Assembly: GCA_964035545.1 (NCBI GenBank)
Contig: OZ037767.1
Coordinates: 3,657,680-3,721,679 of the forward strand
From: Bugula neritina
Taxonomy: Eukaryota; Bryozoa; Gymnolaemata; Cheilostomatida; Bugulidae
Direction: 5' to 3'
DNA: 64,000 nucleotides
This document shows, piece after piece, positions 13,962-47,188 of this stretch. Within the stretch, counting starts at the first letter, position 1; each line of letters begins with the position of its first letter. Position numbers and translations under genes: made by a program. The notes under the pieces are model-generated. The model was given only the letters and a program-made list of their open reading frames with translations, did not search any database and was not told the DNA's origin.

Positions 13962-14190
13962 GTATAGCAATATTTCTACTATATTGTAGTATAAGTGTAA
14001 TACTATAGGTGTAGTACTATACTATACATGTACTGTAGGTGTGATACTATAATATACCTATACTATAGGTGTAGTACTATACTATACATGTACTGCATGT
14101 AGCTGTGATACTATAATATATACCTATACTGTTGTACTATACATGGACTATAGGTGTGACATATATATCTGTACCATAGGTGTAGTAACC
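13962..14190. repeat. Minisatellite of about 24-bp units (ACTATAGGTGTAGTACTATA type)
   Basis: Seven or more diverged copies alternating GGTGTAGTACTATA and GGTGTGATACTATA, immediately after the candidate 5' UTR donor. Confidence 0.85.
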
Positions 14191-14282
14191 AAACCTCTGA
14201 ATAATGAAGTTATTTGTTTCCATTGCTATTAGCTTTATTGTTAATTTAAAGCTAACTCAGCATGCATAGTAAATGCAGTATT

Positions 14283-14385
14283 TTAAACTGGTGTGTAAAA
14301 TACCTGCCCCACCAGGAATCAAACCTCGGACTTTTAACTTACAAGCCAACATGCTACTCATTGCACTATGAGAGCTACTGGAAAT
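14283..14385 (-). mobile_element. tRNA-derived repeat, family 2 (minus strand)
   Basis: Read on the minus strand, a box-A-like segment (TAGTGCAATGAGTAGCATG) is followed by TTGGCTTGTAAGTTAAAAG and a box-B-like GAGGTTTGATTCC. The layout is that of a decayed tRNA head, so it is probably a SINE relic. A second copy lies at 21915-21985. No intact cloverleaf can be drawn, so it is not a functional tRNA gene. Confidence 0.55.
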
Positions 14386-16071
14386 CTCAACACTATGAGA
14401 TGTTGGATTATTTGGTATAATGAATACAAAGTTTATTACAAGAAGCATTTCAGACTAATTTTGTCATTAAATCATGGAGGCAGCCAGGCTTAAGTCATAA
14501 CCCACATTCCAGTGCATCAAATCCTGAGAAAATGTAGATGGTGACAGAAATATCAAATCCTCCATCTATCAAGTTTCTTGTGTAGTTTGTGTGAAAAACT
14601 TTCAATAGTTCATCAACAGGTTAAAACTATTATTATTGTTCTCATAGCAACAATTGATGGCAATAAACAATTATAATATGAACATGTTCTTTGCATGGGT
14701 GTAAGTGCAGCGATGCAAATTTTACATATAAAATTAAACAGATAGAATAGTTTCCCTGCGCAGTACTCCATAAATTTGTGGTGAATATCTGTAAGTTGTC
14801 ATTGGTGCTTAAAATTATGTGCTGCTGCTAAGTTTATACTAAGTCGATCTACATCATTACAGTATTGAAAAGTTATTGTTGAAGTATTTCAATAACGATA
14901 ATAACTGCAACCTACATCAGTGAACTGTCAATTTATTAACATTACTGGAAGAAAAGAATATTACCTTTGAAAATTTGTCATCGAAAAAAAGATGTTTCAT
15001 ATTGTATAGCATTAGATTCAATCGAAAGTTGGTGGATTTTCAGGCGCAGCATTGATAATAAAACAATCAGCGTGCTTTACCACTGCATTGACTTACCTAT
15101 CGGAAAATTGATTATGCTGTGTTTATTATACTACGTAACTTATAAATGCAACATGAGCCCAATGCTGCATGGGTTCTGACTATTAGATGCTCTATTAGGG
15201 GGGGGGGGGGGAGCAGCAATGACCCATGCACTGGTCTAGCAAGACACGCGTTAGATTGGGCTGCAAAACAAAACCTACAGGGGTTAGAAACCTGGCAGTG
15301 CTGTCGAAATAAATCAACCATGCTGTTTTTATGCTGAACTTGATATTGTAAAGATTATATTATAATATCAGCATGATATGAGGAATAAGTGTTATCCAGC
15401 CCAGATTTCCTTATCCCTGCACACACAGTGACAGCTCCACATTCAGTAATAATGCCATATGGCCACTCAAAGTTCATATACTTCCTTCTTATCAATCAGA
15501 AAGTGAATTGTCAGCTTATCTGCACTATAATGTACTCAAATTTATCTATTTGACAATCTAGCTATATATATGACTATTGTAACTGATACGTAATCAAATA
15601 ACTAAATTGTATTTACTTGGAAATACATTGGTTACCAATCACTCACTGGTGAGCTGCGCAACAGTCTATCAGGAATTTCATAGATCTAATCTACATTTGT
15701 TACTCTTCTTCTGACACACCATTATCAGTTCCTTCAACTGATGTAATCATTATAAATTAAATATGTGGGAGTAAAACCCAAAAACTATGTTTCCATGACT
15801 GCGCATGGTTTGTAATTTGCATAGACTTATGGTTGTGATTTCATTCGATGTAACTATCTTCATTTGCATTGGCAAATAAAAAATCCATTCACATAATGCG
15901 AATGATGGAAACGCAGTGTATGCCTGGTCTGAGATGGAAATATCATAATAACTGGGAATTGGAACCAAATTCATTAAAATTCATGTTTTAGTTTTGCACG
16001 GATCACCTAGTTGGTATAGTTTAGCATATCATCAGCTTATATTTAGAAACTGTATTTTGTCTATGTTTTAG
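14386..16071. other. Presumed 5' intron of gene A; no gene seen
   Basis: AT-rich. There is a G homopolymer run near 15200 and short frames without coding character. No repeat family is recognised. Confidence 0.45.
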
Positions 16072-16096
16072 GATATCCGATCAACAAAGTTCAAAC

Positions 16097-23276
<7,180 letters not shown>

Positions 23277-25226
23277 AAGACTTACAGTTGGTATAGAAAG
23301 TAATTCACAGACTTCATTCTGAAAGAAAGACTGCCAAGAAACCGGCAGAGTTGGTCAATCAGTTACTTTGTGATATTTCATGGTCAAACTTTGTGCAATT
23401 ATTAGTCATTTTCATATGTTGCCAAAATCAATTTGTTATAAATTATTTGTAAAACCATTTTTCAATTAAAATTTTTTTTGGTAATTATGAATATGAAGTT
23501 TTCTAAAGGGTAAAATTATTTATCTGTATTTTTTTATACTTTAAAATGCTGTTTTTTCATGAATTAATTTTGCTTTTATAGAAACTGAGAAAATGAGCTA
23601 TGCAATATTTTGGTTTTTTGAACCTATTTTTGTTTCTCACTTTGAAACCTATGCATAAACAATAAAACATTCTATTCATCATTCGCACATTAGTAAAACT
23701 AACATTTGGTTCTAAATTCAATCTCAGGTGTATTACACTAAGTGATTTGTGCAAGCTCCTGAGGTAGCTACAACAATTCAAATTTCTTGCTCATTTATTT
23801 GTAGCAATTTTAAATAGCTAAACTATGACATGAAGTAATAGTAGTAAACAAAATAATCCTATCTTCCACCCATATCTATGAAAATTTATTGTATAATTTT
23901 TCTTTTGTCATATGTTTACAGCAACTTGTGTCTTAAAAGTAGAGGTGATCTACATAGACTTGCAAAGTCAGTATACACTTATCCATTTTCTACTTTACAT
24001 TCTAATACAATTCACTGGAGAATATATATTTTGGCAGTTTTTTCTTTTAGAATTCACACTATAATGGAGTTGTGTTGCATTAGCTAGTAGCTAGTGAGTC
24101 AAAGTATCAACAGAGCAGAGTTAAACCTTCGATCATTCTCAAACATCAATGCCAAAATAGTGAGCAAACATGGCTTTCAGGAAAGACAAGGAGTTATGCA
24201 CTGTTTCTAGCTCTACATAGTTACATTTGTCTACAGATCGTGATAAACTATGGCGGTTTGGTTAGTGAATCATCTCAGTATACCCACAATCCCTAGTACA
24301 CTGAAGTAGGATATTCCAGTGACAAAGGCCGCATTACAGATTTTAGCTTTAGCTATGAGCCACAGCGTTAACATGGTTCAAATTACTTTATTCTAAATTC
24401 TTATGAATCATTACCCAATGGAGTCCCAATCACTACTGCTGTGGCTGCATGTTTTAGCCTTCATCATGTATATAAATAAGTCATTTAAAAGTTAGTTTTT
24501 CTACATATATGTGTGCAAATTAATATAACGTGCTATATCTTGGAAGGCCACATAAATGTAGGGGTGGAGGGGCCACATTCTGCTGAACAGCCCTTCACTC
24601 TAGTTATAAGACTAATCACAACACACACCACATGGCTTGCGCACATAGTACTCTTTATAATATGAAAGGTAGCAAGTGATCATATAATAATGTATCATAA
24701 TATAATTGATCACTATATAGCAACTGTGTCAGTACATTCTAAAGCTCCATATTAAGTAACTGCCTAATAAGCCTATACACAAATTCTGATTGTCTTGGAA
24801 TTTTGATTTCATTATGCTACTGGCATATTGTTATCAACTTTTTGTATGTAACATAATAGCGCATACATTGACGTGTTCAATGCTGCTTTTGTTATAAATT
24901 TTTATAGCCTATTAGGTAACTAGGACATCTGCTATTATAATAGGTTAGAAAGTTGTTAGCATAAGGCGCAAGTTGATGTATCGACTTCAACTTAATTGAT
25001 ATCCACCGGTTTTGTCTACTTAAAGTACATTAGAGTGGTTGATTATTGTACAAAACATTCAGGTTGACAAAAATCTCCATGCTATACTTAATCTGGTTTA
25101 TAAAAAAGTTAGTAATATACACAGATAAGTTGTTAGTAGCTAGTTATTGTTAATATAAATTTGTAAATCATTGAATCTTTTCAACTTTAAGATAAGAGTG
25201 GGACTACACATTGTTACTGCAGAGCC
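23277..25226. other. Region between gene A and gene B
   Basis: Holds the presumed 3' UTR of gene A and the presumed promoter or 5' UTR of gene B. An acceptor-like TTACTGCAG ends at 25221, six bases before the gene B ATG, so an untranslated upstream exon is possible. No other gene is seen. Confidence 0.45.
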
Positions 25227-37675
<12,449 letters not shown>

Positions 37676-40600
37676 AGTTTTATGATGATTCCTTTGAATT
37701 GGCAGCTTTTTTATTACTTATATACACTAGAGAGACAATACGTGAAGTTCAATGCATTGTAGCACTATAAATCTAAATGGCATTTGCATGTATTTCTAAA
37801 ATATAAACTACTGAAAGTAGCCTGTTTCAGTTTTGTTACTTGAGAACCAAAGAAGCTCAGAACTGCTTTCTCATCAATGATAAGTTTTTCCAATAACTGC
37901 ACTGCCTATAGATGACAGTCTTCTTTGTGCGTAGAAGTCATATGGTTTGGCACATAAAAGTCCTGCGATGTATTTTTTAGTATAATTCATAACAAAACAT
38001 TAATTCATCAGCATGCAACAGTGACAATCATATCAGCCTGCAAGCTGGCAGTTAACACCAATTTACACTACAGCTCAAATTAGGCATTAGTAGTCATGTT
38101 GCGTCATACAGGTCAATGATTGCAAATGTTCACCATGTAACGCTCTGTTAGTTTAGCAGCTAAAAGTTGGTTGTAGTCTGAGCTATGATTAACTGAGTTG
38201 TTCTACTTGTTGCATGCTCTACTATTGGTGATTATTTGTTTTAAACTAGAAATTTAATAATGACTATTCCAGTATCTCTATGCATAGCTCTCTATGATTT
38301 AAAAATATTAGTTTCATAATTTCAACCAAAATAATTGCAATTACCACAGAGTTTATAAATAATTTAATCAGTAATTTTTCTTGTTACATAGTTTTGAGTA
38401 CTACTGTAGTGTTTGTGACCAATGACAGATTAGAGTGTTTGAAAGCTGATGGCATCTGTTGCGGTAGCAAGTGCAATAGTTGCATGCCCGTTAAAAGCTG
38501 TGCACAGCTGTTTTCAACAATGTTCATATCCCATCAACAGGTTTAGCAGATAGCAGTTAAAATTGATTTATTTATTTGAAAAACTTTTACCAGTTCTCAC
38601 TATGGGATTCTGAAAGTTGTGGTAAGTTAAAGTAAGTTAAAATAAGTAAAAGTAAGTTAGATTAATTTTTGTAAATCAATTTGCATGCACACCATCATGT
38701 AGTAAATGGTACAATATTTTTAAATGCTATACTACTGGTGGTATGATATTTTTTTATAGTATATTATGTAACTTGAAGCACATTAATGTATTTAATTTTA
38801 TCTAAACAATGGATACTTTTTATTATTTTAAGATTTGCTGATCTCAATAATAAATTATATAAAGTTGATCAGACAACTGTCGGTAGCATACAATAAACTG
38901 ACGTATATTTTTAGAACAGTATTAATATTGATAAAGTAAATAATAAATGCAAATCTACCCATAGATTAATCTATACTATCTGCAGACATGCATTCAGCAG
39001 TTAAGAATGCTAGTCTAGCTAGCATATGATAGTTTTTTCTGTTTGAATGATTTAAAATTACATTTTTATTATCTAGTGTTAGTTTCAACTGGCAGTTTTA
39101 TTCTAAGTTTATTTTAGTCGCTGAAATAAAGCATGTAGTGTTTAGAACAAAACACAGGCCCAAAATATCTCAATCTTGTTTAAGTTAAAATATAAACTTA
39201 ACAAGTTGAGTCTAACTCTAGCAGGGCTAGCTATGATGTCATACCCACATCTGTAACTAGCCTATCACCGAGTTCACAGGCTGGCTATAAGAGGGAAGGT
39301 CGACTTTCTGATGGTATACACTACAGCAATAAGTTACAAACAATTACCTAAATACCAGTAAAATTCTCACTTTTTAATATTTTTGAGAAGATACTTTGTA
39401 AATTTGGCATTAAAGAAAAGACAACTACAGTCTAGAAACTTATTCTGGTAGTTTAGTAATTGGCTGCTTCTTCAATCAGTTTTTTAACAATTTTTTCACT
39501 CTCTCAAGCTGAAATGTAATATTTTCTAAAATTGCTTTAAATCACAATTATGCATCTGTCAGTCATCCAATTTAAACTCAATATTAGCTACACTCATTAA
39601 GACTTAAGCTTTTATTTAAACTAATCGTATCATGCATCATAACGTTTATATTACAATATAATTACTGTAAAATATTTCTGCTGCTTTGTTATCCCAAAAC
39701 ACTGCAAGCATACTAGCTGACCGTGTGCAAATAAAAGCATGCTTTGCAGCCCTTATTACAATTGCAGCCTTCTTTAAATAGTTTCAGTAGTAGCCTTGGT
39801 TGCAAACTGCTCTACCAATATTCGTGTTGTCAGCACTGTAAATACCTTCTATTATATTTTGCCACCAAATATAACTGCATATATACCTAACAACAGAATC
39901 TTATGTAAGTAAACACAAGTCTTTTTCAGTTATTCTAATTTGTATTTTTAGCTTTTATACATACTCATATACATCATTGGACTGCAGAAATTATATTCTT
40001 TAAAGAGACATTATTTTATCTGTTTAAAAGGATAATTTTATAATATTTTAGTTTGGTTAAGTTGATGTTTCAAACCTTTGTAATTTTCAAAGCATTTAAT
40101 CGTTAAGCAATTAAACTTACACTGAAAATATATTGTTTAGCTAAAATATCTATCAATTGTTTTAACAGATGTGATATAGTTTTTAAATCATATCTATAAT
40201 CAGCCTCTTGAGTTGTAGAGATTTAAATTGTGCTTAGTTTTGGCTTCTGTAAGTTGATGGCTATCTCAATGTTTGGATCTCATTCTATCTTATGAGTAGA
40301 CAACTCTCTCATCTCATAAATATCCTACAGGAGTTGCCCTTTAGATGTTTGCTTTTGGTGAAAGCCATAAGACTGCATCTATATACTTCAGTTTACATCA
40401 GATTATTGAGGTTTAGTCATTTAAGACACTTTTTTCAAGTACTCTGACTGTAGTGGTGCGCCAAGTGAAAGTTAAAAGCATACAGAAGTCCAGGCTTATC
40501 CTTGTGGTAAGCCTGTACAGCATAATATTATAATTTAATCAGCATTACGTGGGATATCATTGACTACATGTGGTCAAATATACAGGGCTTTACCCTTTCT

Positions 40601-41195
40601 ATTCCAGCAAACTTCTTAGTGACAAATAGAGTTATTGCCAGTAACCCTATTAGCATTCGACAAGCACATTTCCTAGCTACCGGTACTTAAGTTATGTCAT
40701 ATAATAGTTTACCTGCAATATTCATCATGGGTAAAGGTTTTTGTCAGTGATCAAAACACATAGTTTTGCACCAGGCTTTCTACAAAACTTGTACTTGTAA
40801 CTTAATTAGTAATTAGTGGCATATCGGTTCAATCAGGCAGGTCATAAGTGTAGTGCCCTTAGTGTCTATAAAAAGTCAAACGATAACATGTGCTTTCATT
40901 TAAAATTTAACTGGACAGGCTGAAACGCTTAATATATTCACATAATTTTTGAAACAAAATACTTTGCCCTTGCAGCTTTTGATTATTGGAGCAGCTTTTG
41001 CCTTTTAAATACTTTGAAACAATTATAACAAGTAATTAGATAACACTTTGCTTGTTCCTCCATTAGTCACTATATGTCCTTGCATGCTGCAGCTAGTATA
41101 TTTGTACAGAGACAGCTGTCTAAAATAAAATGTTCTTTTACAATATGAATTAGGAATCAAGTAATACTGTAGTGTTGGGAGTGAAAACAGCACAG
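37676..41195. other. 3.5-kb gene-free stretch between gene B and transporter 1
   Basis: No exon with coding character, RNA gene or inverted-repeat element is recognised. It should contain the gene B 3' UTR near its start and the promoter and any 5' UTR of transporter gene 1 near its end. A few AATAAA motifs occur (for example near 38892), but none can be singled out. Confidence 0.5.
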
Positions 41196-41681
41196 ATGGA
41201 GGATTTGGATAAAAGAAATAAGCTACCGATAGACAGAGGCTGGGCATGGGTCATTACACTAGGTGAGTAGTTGATATACATGCTTATATTCAACTTTCAG
41301 ATATTAACTGAATGAGAAAAAAATAATATTTTTGATTAAATAAAAGTAAAAATGTGCTGGTTTTTCTCTAAATAGTTTTGATTTCCAAGAAGTTGTAGCC
41401 ATCTTTGTTTAATCAACATAAGGGTTTGAGTTTTGCTGGAAGTGGTTTATTCAACAGAAATCACTTGATGCAGCACAAAGTTTGGGGTCACTAAATGCAG
41501 TATTTGGTTTAGAGGACAATGATGTGTGTATAAACGCTGCATTCAATGACCCATAAATTTGTGCTGCATCTAGCACTTTTTTGTTTAATAATTTTGCCTA
41601 CCCTAATTAAACATTATTAATTACTTTGGCATGCAATGCATAGTTGGCAATGTAAGACTGATAAACAGATAAATTAGCTGT

Positions 41682-41744
<63 letters not shown>

Positions 41745-44700
41745 CAAAGTTATATTACATCTACTTAATTTGGTCTATCTTGCTATATTATAGAGCTTTA
41801 CACATATTCTTAAAATACTGTACATTTTTTATAACCATTTCAATGAATTGTTTATTTGAATACAGCAAGCTGTGGTACATTTGGTTTTGTATCGGGACAT
41901 TTCAAAATTCAGGGTGTAATATATGTGGAGCTACTAGAGCGGTTCCCACATGCCTCCGCCCAAAGTATACTGTGGATATTTGGTCTATGGAGCTTACTGA
42001 ATAGAGGATCAGGTACGTTGAGTAAACATTGGTAAATAATTGAAGCAGCATGAATAGCAATAAAGTGACAGCAATAACCTAGCAATCAGCAAGTTTAAGT
42101 TATATACAATAAATTGGAGACAATACATATGGTTGAGTAAAAATTAGTTACAAAAATTACACACAAATGTTGAAAGTGAAACTGGGACTAATTCAGAGCC
42201 AAGTAATTGAGAATCACAAGACACTTAATCATAGCATATAGGAACTCAATATTTAGGCTTCCAGTTTAACGGTATGCTTTACAGTCAGTAGATAAAGATT
42301 CCAGGCTGCTATGAAGTAGGTGGTTTCTATGCACATCTCGCATCTACCATTGGTGATCTACATTGAGTGATCTATGAAACTATATATATAATACGAAAAC
42401 ATATTTTGGCCGGCTCAGTTAATTAAAAGCAGACCAAAAAGTATGACAAGCATGTATATACATTAGGATTATGTTGGTAGCTTTTATTCTTGCTTTAGTT
42501 GTTTAAACTCAATATCTTTGAATTTGCTTTGCCCGTTTAATTCTTGAGCTGTTAAAACTATAAAAGTTCTATATAAGAGGTGCATGGACAACTTGCAGTC
42601 TTATGCGGCCTATTATTGTTTGTTCATGTGATCCCCCACCCACCCACCCTTCCTCCCCCTTGCCAGCTATTTTACCAAAATAAACTTTTGCTACCAGACA
42701 AACTTGTGATACGTTTAGATAGAACCATACAAGGTTGACCAGGTAGTGTAATGAACAAATCTTATTTTACATTGCTAAGGTTCATGCTGTTATTTTCACA
42801 CTAGCAGCGGATTCAGTCTAAACTCGTTGCACACCATCCAAGTGGCACGTGGTAGTTTGTAACTTGAATGCAATTGAAATTCCAAATTTATCAAGTTTGT
42901 TTTTACATTTCATTCAACAACCTCAACACACACCCCAATGGCTATTCTATAATATCTACAAAAGGTTTCTAGTAAGATTTATATGTTTTATAAAAACTAA
43001 CATCAGCTGATTGAATAAATAATTAACTTACAAATTTGGGCTATAATTTATTTTAAACTGTCACTAAATGTTAACATGGTTTAGCTGTAAAAAAACCATT
43101 TTTATAATTTCGCAGGTCCATTAGCTGGGACATTTCTGACTAAGGCCTCCACGAGAACTGTGTCTATCACAGGAGTTGTTCTCATGTCATCATCTTTGAT
43201 AGTGTTTGCCTATCTGCCGAGCTATGAGTACATGTACGTCGTGTACGGAGCTGTTTGTGGTATGTAAATACATCTTCTGTAATCTACTACTTGTTTATAT
43301 TATATGTTGAGGGTGTATATATAAAAACTGATTGAATTAAAGCAATGGTTTTAATAAATTATTTGTAACACAAAAAAGCTGCATAAACTTTTTTTTGTCA
43401 AACTTATAATTGTTTGACACAGAAGCACCTTAATTCGCTCTTCAGTTATACTCACATGTAGTGATATAATATTATAATAAGAGTACCTTATTCGCAGCAA
43501 TTCTAGTGAAGCTATTTTTTAATGTTTCATTCTTAGATTTTGAAGTGTACCAATTCGTTTGAAAAGTAAATTATTAGGGTTGATAAACATGTTAAATTAA
43601 TATATTTAAGTACGTGAGTTTTCTAGTGATGAGCGTGCTACATTATTTTGAAACTGACTATATGGTTTGTTGTGGGAAATTCATACTATTCTACTCAAAG
43701 TATTGTCTAAAATAATTATATAGTAGTAAATTTAAGCTGTAAAAACTTTTTTAAACAGCTTTGCCACACTTTAAAACATCCGTAGAACTATTGATACTAC
43801 AATATAACAATATTTGTCTGAAAGCAGTAATGCCCACTTAACACACTCTATCAACTTACCCACAGGGATAGGTGCTGGCATGGTAGGACTCTCATCCTTA
43901 ACAGCCCCACTTCCTTACTTTGAGAAGAAAAGAGCTTTGTCTGTGGGCATAACCTGTACTGGTTCGGGTATAGCAGCCGTCATACTACCACTAGTCATCC
44001 ATCAATTGTTCAAAAACTACTCTTTTGAAGGAGCTCTACTACTCTATGGTAACTCGCTTCCTTTAGTAAACTTTAACAACTTAGTTTAGCATCAATAACT
44101 CAGTTTAGTAACTCTTCTAAAAGTTTTGTTTTAAATACTGAATGAAGCACAATGTTTTAAAAACTTTAGTGTGGTAAAGCTTATAGTAAATTTATTTTCA
44201 CATTTTTAAGTTAGCCATCTTTGATTGGGATTAGCCATTCATATATGACACATTAACTAAATTGGCCTTAGAATTATATATTGAATTATATAACTACAAC
44301 CCTGATACTTAAGTAAGTAATGGTTTTATAAATCAATGCAAACCTTGTATTGTTTATGTTTCCTATAATATTTTACCTGTACTAAACTTTAACTACTGCA
44401 CAGTCACTTTTCATCTATTCTTCAGATTAATATCTTTTTCAAACAGTCTATGGTTTAGTTTACATAAATTCTTGCCATTTTTTCTTACAGGCACCATTGT
44501 AACAGGTGAAGTTTTATTGTGAATGTGATAGAAATATGTATATAACATGCAGTTTATTTCTTATGCCTTATATCGGTTTATGTGTTACAGCTGGAGTGTG
44601 TTTACAAATGCTCATCTTCTCAGCATTTCTACGGCCATTCTCTTTCTATGAAAGACATTTCAATGCCATGAATAGCAAATTTAAAGCTGAAGGAAAAAAG

Positions 44701-46091
44701 CAGATACAAGTCTTTCAAACAAGGAATAAAATGGACTATGATGTAAGTTTTTAATGAATGAATGCAGGGAGCAGAGGGGGGTTAGAGCGTTTGCCTAGTA
44801 AACACAAAGTCATGGGTTAAACCTTGACAAAGGCCACTGGTGATATTAGGAAGAGCATCCAGTCATACTTGCTCCTGTGGCTCATCTTAATAAGTCCTTA
44901 GTCCAGTTTAACAAAAACCCTTCCTCTCAGGGGTTTTCTCACAGGGATGGTGACTATATAAACTTGAGAGAGTTTTTATGTATGATTATTTTATTTTATA
45001 AATCTTCTTTTATTAGCGATATATGGCACCAAAAAATCTTATAACATAGCTCATATTATCCATAATTTACTGCCTAAATTATGTTCAACTTATACGCTGC
45101 ATAAAATTACTTTGAGATGTTTATTTAAAGCTGCTCAAGTATATATGCAGTTGCGACAAAAATTTTAATAGACAGTAAATTATTTTAGGAAAATTTTCGT
45201 CAAAGAAGCTGCTCAAATACAACTCACAAAACTTCACAATACAAAGCAGAAAGCTCTACTGATCATACAAACGTTTTCCTTTCTCTTCCACATCAACTAC
45301 AAAGAAGTGACAACTCCAATGAGAAAAAGCACTCAGGATCCTTTCTAGCCTATAGCATCTCAGACTTGGCTACAGAAGCCGTAGTGTTTACCGGAGAGTC
45401 TTATAGCGAGTCCATTACTGACAGTAGCTCTTCAACAGCAAAGACTGAAAAACTATCACTTTGGCGCATAGCCATAAATTCCAAATCTATCACAGTTGGA
45501 ATAGCTACTTTCCTTCACGTTGCGGGATTCGGAGTGGCTTTTCAATGTCTTCCCGCTCTAGGAGAATCTTCAGGTTTTTATTCTTGAACATCCTCAACTA
45601 ATTTTTGTTTTGTCAACTGTTTACCTCTTTCACCTATCAATATATTTATATAAGAAATTACTCTTGTGACTGTAAGGTATAGATTAGCCTAAAATTTCAA
45701 TTTTTGTGTGTTAGGATTAGAAAGTTAGGGAAATGTATTTACGAATACTGTAAGAGACAATTTGTATAATGATTGCACACTTTTCAACTAGAGCAAAAAA
45801 TCTCATTATTTCTAACTGTTCATCTCAAACTATTACAGGTGTAGAGAAGCGACTGGTAGCGCTGCTGCTGTCAGTGTTTGGTATAATAGAGGTTCCCTGT
45901 AGACTTCTTAATGGGTGGATAGCTGACCGGGGGTTCATATCCACCTGCACTCTTCTAGCCATCAACATAATCAGCACTGGAGTTGCTGCTTTCATAGGTA
46001 GTCTCATATCAGGCCTTGCAGGTTAGTATATGCCATTGTATCAACTTCTACCTTCTATTTATACATATATATAAGTTTGACTAGTTGTGTG

Positions 46092-46166
<75 letters not shown>

Positions 46167-47188
46167 ATGTGTGCGTGTGCGTGTGCGTGTGCGTGTGCAA
46201 GTTGTGCTCTTGATATGATATATATGCCTTGCTTTTAGGAATGGTAATTTTGGTGGCTAGCTTCTCAACTGTCGGATGTTCAGCCTTCAGCCTGATTCCG
46301 ATAGTCAATGGAGAACTACTCGGCACGCAGAATGTGCAGTCAGCTACAGCAATCAACTTCGCTTATCAAGGACTGGCTAATGTGTTCTCAACATTTTCTG
46401 CTGGTAAGGCCTTTTAAGTATCTTTAACTGACTGAGAATTTTACACTTGAAATAAGATTTACTCTTAAAAACTAAATAACTATTCAGTTTTCTTGTCATT
46501 TCTTCATATTTTAAATTTTACAAATTAGTTCTCTATATTTCAAATTACTGGGCAAGTCTCTCTTTAAATATAAACTGTTATGCAGCAGTTGAGGTCTACA
46601 GAAAACTGTAATATGTGAGAATAAATATCACCAATAGGCTATCAAGTAAGGTTTTCAAGTATTTCTTTATTTGCACATATGTTGGTATGTATTTTAGTTT
46701 TCTGTTATATAATTTTATAGCTTCTATTACATACATAATAATCTGTTGCCATGCATACCAATATAACTATAAATACTATAGACTTTAGCTAGGTAGAATT
46801 TCACATTTTGACATACAGATACAAAGATGTGTAAAAATTATTATATTAAGCAAAACATAGCATAATGAATTATTTAATAATTCATAGTTTTAATTTGCAT
46901 TTTAATCAATCTTGTGTGAGGTTCAAGTTGCATGTTAACTTTAACTAAGAGTATTTTGGTCTTTTTGTAAAATTTCAGCTATACGTTGCTTTAGTATGAA
47001 ATGGTCTTGTATTGTAAATTTCAGGTTTAATATATGAATCGACCAAGAGCTGGGAGAGTGTGTTTATATTCGCTGGTGGTGTCTGTACTGCGTCTGGCTT
47101 CATTATCTTTTTCCTCCGTGTCTTCATACATTTCAGCAGCAAAAAGCAGAAGGACTGGACTGCTATTTCTTTAAGTGATGAAACATAA
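41196..47188 (+). CDS. SLC16/monocarboxylate transporter-like protein 1 (9 exons, 529 aa)
   Basis: Predicted 12-helix plasma-membrane carrier of the major facilitator superfamily; substrate unknown (monocarboxylates, aromatic amino acids or others are all possible in SLC16). Exons: 41196-41262, 41866-42012, 43116-43259, 43866-44048, 44591-44742, 45189-45573, 45839-46021, 46239-46403, 47025-47188; all in phase. The first helix carries the family signature as DRGWAWVI (usual form DGGWGW). The second signature is YFEKKRALSVGITCTGSG before helix 5. The helix 8-9 loop motif is NGWIADRGF. The central cytoplasmic loop (exons 5-6) is long and Ser/Thr-rich. The C-terminus is short. A candidate poly(A) signal lies at 47202-47207, only 14 bases past the stop. 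A possible 15-nt microexon lies at 44491-44505. A SINE sits between exons 5 and 6. Closest relatives are the two neighbouring genes. Confidence 0.9.
41681..41741. repeat. TA dinucleotide microsatellite in transporter 1 intron 1
   Basis: About 30 perfect TA units. Confidence 0.95.
44766..44975 (+). mobile_element. tRNA-derived SINE, family 1, copy 3
   Basis: Shares GGTTAGAGCGTTTGC, ATTAGGAAGAGCATCCAGTC and the 3' GACTATATAAACTTGAGAGA with the copies at 794 and 2733. Box B is damaged (GGGTTAAACC). A possible target duplication (TTTTTAATGAATGA against TTTTTATGTATGA) is imperfect. Inserted 24 bases after the donor of exon 5 of transporter 1. Confidence 0.85.
46084..46200. repeat. GTGC tetranucleotide microsatellite in transporter 1 intron 7
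   Basis: About 22 GTGC units, then GTGCGT variants. Frames through it are artefacts. Confidence 0.95.
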
